Source: CAYQDR01 sp964416315 | GTDB taxonomy: Bacteria; Methylomirabilota; Methylomirabilia; Rokubacteriales; DASRDR01 | Direction of reading: 5' to 3' | Length of the DNA stretch: 18,828 bases | Assembly: GCA_964416315.1 (NCBI GenBank) | Contig: CAYQDR010000091.1 | Coordinates: 1 to 18,828, forward strand | In this document: one piece after another, positions 12,905 to 18,828 of the stretch | Position numbering within the stretch: position 1 is the first letter of the stretch | Layout: each line of letters starts with the position of its first letter | Program-made: the position numbers and the translations under genes | The notes under the pieces: model-generated | What the model was told of the DNA's origin: nothing | What the model saw: only the letters and a program-made list of their open reading frames with translations | Databases searched by the model: none

Positions 12905-14155
12905 ATGAAGCTCACAGGCACCTTACGCGTCCTGTCGGCCGCCATCGCGCTGGCGGCCGGGGTCTCGAGCGGGTACGCGGCCCAGACGCTGGGGCCCGTC
13001 ACCGACGAGATCGGTGTGGTCAAGATCAACAAGGGGGATCCCATCTTCATCGGCGGCTACTGGGTGCTGTCCGGGCCCGACACCGCGCTCGGCCTCGACC
13101 AGAAGCGCACGGTCGAGCTGGTCTTCGACGAGTGGCAGAACCGGGTCGCCGGGCATCCGATCAAGTTCGTCGCCGAGGACGGTCAGTGCAACGCCGAGGG
13201 CGGCCAGACGGCGGCCACCAAGCTCGCGTCGAACCCCAGCATCGTGCTCGTGATCGGGCCGTCGTGCTCGAGCGAGGCGACCCCGGGAGCACCCATCCTG
13301 TGGAAGGTGGGCATCCCCAGCATCGGCACCTCGCCCAGCGCGCCCGCGCTCACGGCCCCCGACCGCAAGCCGGGCTACTTCGGCTTCGTGCGCACCATCT
13401 ACAGCGACCTGTTCGAGGGCAAGTTCGACGCCGAGTACATGTACAACGTGGTGGGCTGCCGGTCGCTCGCGACCGTGCACGACGGCAGTCCCTATGCTCA
13501 GCAGCTCCAGGCCGTAGCGGCCGACGACTTCAAGAAGCTGGGCGGTAAAGTGACGGCCCAGGAGGCGGTCGCACCCACCGACGTCGACATGCGCCCGATG
13601 CTGACCCGCGTCGCGACCGGCAAGCCACAGTGCGTGTACTTCCCGATCTTCGTCGCGGCCGCGGCTCAGATCGCCCGCCAGGGCCCGGAGATCCTGCCCA
13701 AGGGGACGCACATCTTCGGCGGCAGCGCGCTGCTCGCGCCCGGCTTCATCGAGGCGGCCGGCAGGGCGGCGGTCGGCTTCAAGATCTTCAACCCCGACAC
13801 CTCGCCCGAGGCCTACGGCAAGAAGTACCCGGCGTTCGTGCAGGCCTACCAGAAGAAGTTCGGCGAGGCGCCCATCCAGGCGTACCACGCTCAGGCGCAC
13901 GACGGCGCCCAGATCGCGCTGATGGCCATCCAGAAAGTGGCCAAGAAGGACGCCGAGGGCAACACCTACATCGGCCGCAAGGCGCTGCGTGACGCCATCT
14001 TCGCGACCAAGGGCTACGACGGGCTGAGCGGCACCATCACCTGCAACCCGAATGGCGACTGCGGCGTGTTCAAGGGTGCCGTGTACGAGTTCACCAGCCG
14101 CGATCCGAAGACCTTCAAGATCGGCGCCAACCCGAAGAAGATCTATCCGAAGTAG
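12905..14155 (+). CDS. Branched-chain-amino-acid-type ABC transporter substrate-binding protein
   Basis: A 416-residue periplasmic or surface-held binding protein of the LivJ/LivK (Peripla_BP_6) type. Residues 1-26 are a signal peptide ending GYAA. The domain then runs: FIGGYWVLSGPDTALGLDQK (ligand-entry strand and loop), FVAEDGQCNAEGGQTAATKL, VIGPSCSSEATPGAP, IPSIGTSPSAPAL, and a second lobe with ATVHDGSPYAQQL and the hinge near LLAPGFIEAAG. It has six or more cysteines, more than typical LivK, including ITCNPNGDCG near the end, a likely disulfide loop. GGAGGAG (12891-12897) lies seven bases before the ATG. It is the first gene of the importer. The ligand is not predictable, but co-location with amide and amino-acid catabolic genes suggests an amino-acid derivative. 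Confidence 0.85.
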   Translation: MKLTGTLRVLSAAIALAAGVSSGYAAQTLGPVTDEIGVVKINKGDPIFIGGYWVLSGPDTALGLDQKRTVELVFDEWQNRVAGHPIKFVAEDGQCNAEGGQTAATKLASNPSIVLVIGPSCSSEATPGAPILWKVGIPSIGTSPSAPALTAPDRKPGYFGFVRTIYSDLFEGKFDAEYMYNVVGCRSLATVHDGSPYAQQLQAVAADDFKKLGGKVTAQEAVAPTDVDMRPMLTRVATGKPQCVYFPIFVAAAAQIARQGPEILPKGTHIFGGSALLAPGFIEAAGRAAVGFKIFNPDTSPEAYGKKYPAFVQAYQKKFGEAPIQAYHAQAHDGAQIALMAIQKVAKKDAEGNTYIGRKALRDAIFATKGYDGLSGTITCNPNGDCGVFKGAVYEFTSRDPKTFKIGANPKKIYPK

Positions 14156-14172
14156 CCCGCACCGGGCGCACC

Positions 14173-14207
14173 GCGGGGTGGGCCGCGCCGGCTCACCCCG
14201 CATTTTT
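14173..14207 (+). terminator. Terminator-like hairpin between the binding protein and livH
   Basis: GCGGGGTG (14173-14180) pairs perfectly with CACCCCGC (14194-14201) around a 13-base loop, and ATTTTT follows at 14202-14207. This has the form of an intrinsic terminator. As it lies inside the operon, it probably ends part of the transcripts so that the binding protein is made in excess over the membrane and ATPase subunits. Confidence 0.65.
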
Positions 14208-14238
14208 GCAGAGAGCAGCCCCAGCGAGAGGTAGCACG

Positions 14239-15339
14239 ATGGCCCAGGCCGCCGCCGTTGCCGCAGCCGGATTGCGGGCGCGACTGCGGAGCGCGAGGCG
14301 CTTCAGCTTCGTAGACGTGATCCTGTGGAGCCTGCGCGTGTTCGTGGTGGTGGTCGTGCTGGGGGGCACGATAGGCACGCTGATCGCCGGGCGCTACACC
14401 CTTGCCCAGTGGTTCGACTTCTACATGTTCGGGCTCACCATCGGCGGCGTGTACGCGCTGATCGCGCTCGGCTACACGATGGTGTACGGCATCCTGCGTC
14501 TCATCAACTTCGCGCACGGCGACATCACCATGACGGGCGCGTTCACGGCCTGGTTCCTCGCCAACTCCCTGGACCGCTCGGGTTTCATGGAGGCGCACCC
14601 CGTGCTCTCGACCACCGGCGTGATGTTGCTCGCCATGGTGGTGTGCGTGACGGTCGCGTTGATCGTGGAGCGCGTCTGCTACCGGCCGTTCGCCCACGTC
14701 GCCACCCTCGCCCCGCTCATCTGCGCCATCGGCACGTCGTTCTTCCTGCAGCACGCCTTCCGCGGCATGTACGGCTCGACGCCGCGCTCGTACCCGGACC
14801 CGTCGTGGATGGAAGGGAGCTTCCACGTCCTGGGGCTCGGCATCCCCAAGTTGCAGCCCATCGTCATCGGACTCGCGGTGGCGGCGATGCTGTTCCTCTA
14901 CGCCGTCATCCAGCGGACCAAGATGGGCACGGCCATGCGGGCGGTCTCGGAGGACCGAGACGCCGCCGCCATGATGGGCATCGACGTGAACAAGGTGATC
15001 GTGTTCACGTTCGTGCTCGGCGGTGCGATGGCCGGCATCGGCGGCGTGCTCTACAGCATGGTGTACAAGCAGGTGTACTTCTACATGGGCTTCCTGCCCG
15101 GCATCAAGGCGTTCAGCGCCGCCGTCCTGGGCGGCATCGGCAACATCCCTGGCGCCATGCTCGGCGGGTTCTTCCTCGGCGTGGTCGAGTCGGTGGGTCC
15201 CGCGCTGTTCCTGGACGGCTGGAATATCCGTGCGCCCTACCAGCTCCGCGACCTGATCGCCTTCACCATGCTGGTGATGGTGCTCATCTTCAGACCGCAG
15301 GGCCTGCTGGGCGAGCGGCTCGCGGCCAAGCGCGCCTGA
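14239..15339 (+). CDS. livH: LivH-type ABC transporter permease
   Basis: A 366-residue inner-membrane permease of the branched-chain amino acid importer family (BPD_transp_2). The hallmark block GGVYALIALGYTMVYGILRL, followed by INFAHGDI, lies at residues 69-96. Further family blocks are MRAVSEDRDAAAMMGIDVNK (the cytoplasmic coupling loop that touches the ATPase) and FSAAVLGGIGNIPGAMLGG. It is longer than the usual 290-300 residues because of an extra N-terminal piece of about 55 residues with one more hydrophobic segment (28-50). AGAGG (14227-14231) precedes the ATG. It would form the channel together with the LivM protein encoded 23 bases downstream. Confidence 0.9.
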   Translation: MAQAAAVAAAGLRARLRSARRFSFVDVILWSLRVFVVVVVLGGTIGTLIAGRYTLAQWFDFYMFGLTIGGVYALIALGYTMVYGILRLINFAHGDITMTGAFTAWFLANSLDRSGFMEAHPVLSTTGVMLLAMVVCVTVALIVERVCYRPFAHVATLAPLICAIGTSFFLQHAFRGMYGSTPRSYPDPSWMEGSFHVLGLGIPKLQPIVIGLAVAAMLFLYAVIQRTKMGTAMRAVSEDRDAAAMMGIDVNKVIVFTFVLGGAMAGIGGVLYSMVYKQVYFYMGFLPGIKAFSAAVLGGIGNIPGAMLGGFFLGVVESVGPALFLDGWNIRAPYQLRDLIAFTMLVMVLIFRPQGLLGERLAAKRA

Positions 15340-15362
15340 GGCGGCGGAGGAGGACAGCGTAG

Positions 15363-17117
15363 ATGGCCTTCGACGTCGTCGCCGCGAGCTACCGGCAGCG
15401 CGCGCGTGAGTACACTCCGCTCGGACGCACCGTGGTCACCGGCGCCCTCTGTGGCGGGATCGCCGTCTTCACCGCTCTCATCGGCCTGCTCGAGATGCTG
15501 AACGGCCGCTGGATTGTGGCCGACCGGCTCACCCTCGCCCACACGCTCCTCCTGCTGCTCGCGCTCACGGCGGGCTACTACACCGTGCGGAAGACCGCGG
15601 CGGGCGGCGCCGTCGCGGTCGCGCAGGGGCTTTGCGCCGGGGCGATCGCCGGCGTAGTGCTCGCGGCTCTGCTGCTGTTCATGACCTACGTGGACGCGCG
15701 TGGCATGTTCATCGCGCTGAGACCCACGCTTCGCGTGCTCCTGAGCTTCGGCGAGGAGCCGTGGGCGGGTGCCGGATTGCTGGTGCTCGGCGGCGGCGCG
15801 GTCGGGCTCGTCGGGGCGTTGCTGGAGATGCTGCCCGAGATCGCGCGACGCGCGGTGATCGCGGGTCTCGCCGCGGCCGGTCTGGTGGGGCTGTTCCAGG
15901 AACTGCTCCAGCTCATGCTGAGCCGCGAGGGCGTGCTGCTCGACATCCGCCAGGCGTTGTTCACCTGGGACGGCATGAAGTCGGGTACCGCGGTTGGCAT
16001 CGTGCTGGTCGTCGGCGGGCTGCGCGCGGCGTGGCTCGCGAACCGCGTGCGGCTGAACGCGGGATGGGAGCGCCTGCGATGGGGCCAGCAGGTGGCGCTG
16101 CGGAGCATCGGCATCGCGCTGGGTCTGCTGGTCCTGCTCGCGTTCCCGCTGTTCGCTGGGAACTTCATCGGCCAGGTGCTGATGCTGGTCGGCTTGTACG
16201 TGCTGATGGGCATGGGCCTCAACCTCGAGGTCGGGCTCGCCGGGCTGCTCGACCTCGGCTTCGTGGCCTTCTTCGCGGTGGGCGCCTACACCGTGGCGCT
16301 GCTGACCGCGGACAGCCCCTTCGCGCTCGCCCACTGGTCCTTCTGGGAGGCGTTGCCGGTGGCCGTGGTGGCTGCGCTGGTGGTCGGCGTGCTGTTCGGC
16401 GTGCCCGTGCTCAAGGTGCGTGGCGACTATCTCGCGGTGGCCACCATGGGCCTCGGCGAGATCGTGCGCGTGATCGTGCTCTCCGACATGGCGTCGCCTC
16501 TGCTCGCTGGTGCCCAGGGGGTCCTCAACATCCCGCGGCCCGCGATCGGTACCTACAGGCTGGGCGACCCGGTGCAGCTCTTCTATCTCACGCTCGCCTG
16601 CGCGCTGTGCGCCGCCTTCGTCGCCTGGCGGCTGGAAAACTCGCGGCTCGGCCGCGCCTGGACGGCGATACGCGATGACGAGGATGTGGCCCAGGCGCTC
16701 GGGATCAACCTCGTGAACGTGAAGCTGCTCGCCTACGGTCTAGGCGCCGCCTTTGCCGGCGTGGCTGGCGCGATCTTCGCCGTCATGCTCGGTTCCATCT
16801 ATCCCCACAGCTTCCAGCTCCTCATCTCCATCAACGTGATGGCGCTCATCATCGTCGGGGGGATGGGGAGCCTGCCGGGCGTGGTGGCCGGCGCGGCCGC
16901 CCTCATCGGCATCCCGGAGTTGCTGCGCGAGTTCGGCGAGTTCAGGTTCCTGTTCTACGGTCTCGTCATCGTGGTGATGATGCGGCTCAAGCCCTCCGGG
17001 CTGTGGCCGTCGGCGGCACACAAGCGGGAAATGCGCATCCTCGTCGAGGCACAGGCCGCCATCGAGGCCGAGCTGCACCGCCGCCCGGCGCAGGCGGCGC
17101 GGGCCGATGGGGAGTGA
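15363..17117 (+). CDS. livM: LivM-type ABC transporter permease with a long N-terminal membrane extension
   Basis: A 584-residue permease. The standard LivM domain starts near residue 245 and holds GLNLEVGLAGLLDLGFVAFF, AVGAYT, VRGDYLAVATMGLGEIVR, the coupling loop WTAIRDDEDVAQALGINLVN and LIIVGGMGSLPGVVAGAAAL. The first 240 residues are additional and contain about six further membrane segments (near 25-46, 58-75, 84-108, 136-157, 163-185 and 207-222), with no match to a domain I know. Common LivM proteins have 300-430 residues. The added part might stabilise the complex or hold an extra partner. GGAGGAGG just before the ATG supports this start. The TGA lies within a few bases of the livG start. 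Confidence 0.85.
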   Translation: MAFDVVAASYRQRAREYTPLGRTVVTGALCGGIAVFTALIGLLEMLNGRWIVADRLTLAHTLLLLLALTAGYYTVRKTAAGGAVAVAQGLCAGAIAGVVLAALLLFMTYVDARGMFIALRPTLRVLLSFGEEPWAGAGLLVLGGGAVGLVGALLEMLPEIARRAVIAGLAAAGLVGLFQELLQLMLSREGVLLDIRQALFTWDGMKSGTAVGIVLVVGGLRAAWLANRVRLNAGWERLRWGQQVALRSIGIALGLLVLLAFPLFAGNFIGQVLMLVGLYVLMGMGLNLEVGLAGLLDLGFVAFFAVGAYTVALLTADSPFALAHWSFWEALPVAVVAALVVGVLFGVPVLKVRGDYLAVATMGLGEIVRVIVLSDMASPLLAGAQGVLNIPRPAIGTYRLGDPVQLFYLTLACALCAAFVAWRLENSRLGRAWTAIRDDEDVAQALGINLVNVKLLAYGLGAAFAGVAGAIFAVMLGSIYPHSFQLLISINVMALIIVGGMGSLPGVVAGAAALIGIPELLREFGEFRFLFYGLVIVVMMRLKPSGLWPSAAHKREMRILVEAQAAIEAELHRRPAQAARADGE

Positions 17118-17118
17118 G

Positions 17119-17913
17119 ATGCCGGGCGAGGCGGTCCTCGTCACCCGGAAGATGACCAAGTACTTCGGCGGCCTGGTCGCCGTGGACGGCCTGGACCTCG
17201 CCGTGCGCGAGGGTACCATCCACAGCATCATCGGCCCGAACGGCGCTGGCAAGACCACGGTCTTCAACTGCGTCATGCAGTTCTTCCCGGTCGACCGCGG
17301 CGAGACTCGCTTCCAGGGTGAGCGCATCGACGGGCTCACCCCCGACCGCGTGGCGGCGGCCGGCATCAACCGGACTTATCAGAACATCCGGCTGTTCAAG
17401 AACATCACCGCCCTCGAGAACCTCCTGGTGGGCATGCACCTGCATCTCCGGTCCACCTGGTGGGGTGCTGTGCTCGGGACGCGGCACGCGCGCCAGGACG
17501 AGCGCCGCGCGCACGAGCAAGCGCTCGAGTTGCTACAGTTCATCGGCCTCAAGGGACGCGGCGACGTCGTCGCCCGCAACCTCGACTACGGCGAGCAGCG
17601 ACGGCTCGAGATAGGCCGGGCGCTCGCCACCCGTCCTAGACTCCTCATGCTGGACGAGCCGATGGCCGGCATGAACCCGCACGAGAGCGCGGACATGATG
17701 GCCTTCGTACGCCGGCTGCGCGACGAGCGGGGCATCACCATCTTGCTCATCGAGCACCAGATGCGGGTGGTGATGGGGATCTCCGACACGGTCACGGTGC
17801 TCGACCACGGCGTGAAGATTTCAGAGGGCCCGCCCAACGAGGTCCAGGCGGACACGCGGGTCATCGAGGCTTATCTCGGCAGCGGGGCGAGGCGGCTCGC
17901 CCGCGGGAGCTGA
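17119..17913 (+). CDS. livG: LivG-type ABC transporter ATP-binding protein
   Basis: A 264-residue ATPase that powers the importer from the cytoplasmic face. Walker A is GPNGAGKT (39-46). The Q-loop region is RTYQNIRLFKNITALENLLV. The signature motif reads LDYGEQRRLEIGRAL, where LSYGQQRRLEIARAL is usual, so the key serine is aspartate; this is a mild change often tolerated in LivG. Walker B is LLMLDEPMAGMNP and the switch histidine is in IEHQM. I chose the ATG at 17119 because GGGGAG lies just upstream and one base separates it from the livM stop. The in-frame ATG at 17107, overlapping livM, is the alternative and adds four residues. Confidence 0.9.
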   Translation: MPGEAVLVTRKMTKYFGGLVAVDGLDLAVREGTIHSIIGPNGAGKTTVFNCVMQFFPVDRGETRFQGERIDGLTPDRVAAAGINRTYQNIRLFKNITALENLLVGMHLHLRSTWWGAVLGTRHARQDERRAHEQALELLQFIGLKGRGDVVARNLDYGEQRRLEIGRALATRPRLLMLDEPMAGMNPHESADMMAFVRRLRDERGITILLIEHQMRVVMGISDTVTVLDHGVKISEGPPNEVQADTRVIEAYLGSGARRLARGS

Positions 17914-17939
17914 GAGAAGGAGCGTCGGGGCAACGGCGG

Positions 17940-18647
17940 ATGGCACTGCTCGAGGCCGAGAACCTGCACGTCTTCTACGGCAACATCCACGCGTTGCGCG
18001 GGGTGTCGCTCTCCCTCGACCGCGACCAGATCGTGACCCTGATCGGCGCGAACGGCGCCGGGAAGACCACCACGCTCAAGGCCATCAGCGGGTTCCTGTC
18101 GCCCGCCGAGGGCCAGGTGAGCTTCGATGGGCAGCGGGTCGACAACGTGGCGCCCCACGGCGTGGTCGGGCGCGGCATCGTGCAGGTGCCGGAAGGACGG
18201 CGCATCTTCGGCCGGCTCACCGTGCTCGAGAACCTGCGTTTGGGCGCCTTCCTGCGCAAGGACAGGGACGGCATCCGGGAGGCCGAGGAGCGCGTGCTCT
18301 CGATGTTTCCGGTGCTGCGCGAGCGGCTGCAGCAGGTGGCGGGCACCCTCTCGGGCGGCGAGCAGCAGATGCTCGCCATAGCGCGCGGCCTCATGTCGCG
18401 GCCGCGCGTGCTGCTGCTGGACGAGCCCAGCATGGGGCTCGCCCCGATGCTGGTCGAGCAGATCTTCGACACCGTGCTCGAGATCCGCCGTCAGGGCGTA
18501 CCGGTGCTGCTGGTCGAGCAGAACGCTTTCATGGCGCTGCAGATCGCCGACCGCGCTTACGTGCTCGAGACCGGCCGCATCGTGCTGGAGGGCAGGGGCC
18601 CCGAGATACTTGAGAGGGAGGAGGTGAAGCGCGCCTACCTCGGCTGA
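17940..18647 (+). CDS. livF: LivF-type ABC transporter ATP-binding protein
   Basis: A 235-residue ATPase, the second nucleotide-binding subunit of the importer, of normal family length. Walker A is GANGAGKT (36-43). GIVQVPEGRRIFGRLTVLEN is the diagnostic LivF Q-loop block. The signature is TLSGGEQQMLAIARGL, Walker B is VLLLDEPSMGLAP, and the switch residue lies in VEQNA, where LivF proteins normally have Gln instead of His. It follows livG after 26 bases; AGAAGGAG (17913-17920) is a somewhat distant ribosome binding site. With livH, livM, livG and the binding protein it completes the transporter. Confidence 0.9.
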   Translation: MALLEAENLHVFYGNIHALRGVSLSLDRDQIVTLIGANGAGKTTTLKAISGFLSPAEGQVSFDGQRVDNVAPHGVVGRGIVQVPEGRRIFGRLTVLENLRLGAFLRKDRDGIREAEERVLSMFPVLRERLQQVAGTLSGGEQQMLAIARGLMSRPRVLLLDEPSMGLAPMLVEQIFDTVLEIRRQGVPVLLVEQNAFMALQIADRAYVLETGRIVLEGRGPEILEREEVKRAYLG

Positions 18648-18657
18648 GCGAGGCCGC

Positions 18658-18828
18658 ATGGGCGAGCGCCGCCCCGTCCACGACCAAGACCCGCCCCGCG
18701 CGCTGCGCTGCCTGCTGCTCGGCCGAGGGACCCTCGCGCTCGCGCTCCTCGAGGGCCTGCTCCAGACGGGGGCCTCGAGCGGGGGTTGCCAGGTGGCCGG
18801 CGTGCTGCCGTGGCCCGAGCCGGCCGGC
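18658..18828 (+). CDS. 5' part of an unknown gene, possibly formyltransferase-like
   Basis: An open frame starts ten bases after livF and is still open after 57 codons when the window ends. Residues 16-26 (LRCLLLGRGTL) followed by a helix (ALALLEGLLQTG) and a second strand (CQVAGVLPWPEP) resemble the first beta-alpha-beta unit of formyltransferase-type or other Rossmann-like enzymes. The resemblance is general, and the end of the gene would be needed to decide. The ribosome binding site is weak (GCGAGG). Its close spacing puts it in the transporter operon, so it may act on the imported compound. Confidence 0.4.
   Translation, partial: MGERRPVHDQDPPRALRCLLLGRGTLALALLEGLLQTGASSGGCQVAGVLPWPEPAG

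Noticed and set aside
12923..14203. A 426-codon minus-strand open frame opposite the binding-protein gene
   Set aside because: Low-complexity antisense shadow; the + strand has a signal peptide, domain blocks and a ribosome binding site.
1..18828. CRISPR arrays, tRNA or rRNA genes, prophage or intact transposase genes
   Set aside because: I saw no regularly spaced repeats beyond the two units near 7352-7396, no tRNA-like cloverleaf, and no integrase or transposase motif.

Overview
The window is high-GC, densely packed bacterial DNA. The exported copper-chaperone-like protein, the periplasmic-type enzyme and the complete branched-chain-type ABC importer suggest a soil or sediment bacterium with a periplasm. 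Rokubacteria/Methylomirabilota or a high-GC proteobacterium would fit, but that is an impression from gene style and no marker gene here proves it.

Left part (1-4210, mostly + strand). A 5'-truncated ECF sigma factor is translationally coupled to an intact zinc-finger anti-sigma factor. Next come a secreted SBP56-family protein, most likely a methanethiol oxidase (mtoX), and its SCO1/SenC-type copper chaperone. This is a sulfur-compound oxidation module in which volatile methanethiol would be oxidised outside the cytoplasm. It is followed by a scar zone with the C-terminal piece of a superfamily II helicase and a DUF104 antitoxin/VapC pair whose toxin has lost its middle.

Second part (4594-7268, + strand). 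A long PlsC-type acyltransferase and a sphingomyelin-synthase-like PAP2_C membrane protein form a likely lipid-remodelling pair. A beta-rich hypothetical protein without a convincing start follows.

Third part (7350-12173, - strand). Reading leftward: two tandem Asp/Glu-racemase-superfamily proteins (61% identical, no gaps), an M24-like C-terminal scrap, an M20 amidohydrolase, a possible M24 N-terminal scrap, an intact metal-less M24 hydrolase (creatinase/ectoine-hydrolase type), a class III aminotransferase with its middle missing, and a threonine-dehydratase-like N-terminus. The last is cut off at a pair of 25-bp-period repeats that look like an insertion-sequence end. The family list resembles ectoine-type (eut/doe) catabolic clusters, here partly decayed.

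Right part (12905 to the window edge, + strand). A complete branched-chain-amino-acid-type ABC importer is present (binding protein, LivH, an unusually long LivM, LivG, LivF). A transcriptional terminator-like hairpin lies between the binding protein and the permeases. The 5' end of a possible formyltransferase-like gene runs off the window. The importer is divergent from the catabolic operon across a 731-bp regulatory gap, so the two probably serve the same nitrogen-containing substrate.

The most unusual feature is repeated: several genes keep one or both ends, and the start/stop overlap with a neighbour, but have lost their middle or beginning. This is either true deletion-driven decay or repeated assembly mis-joins.
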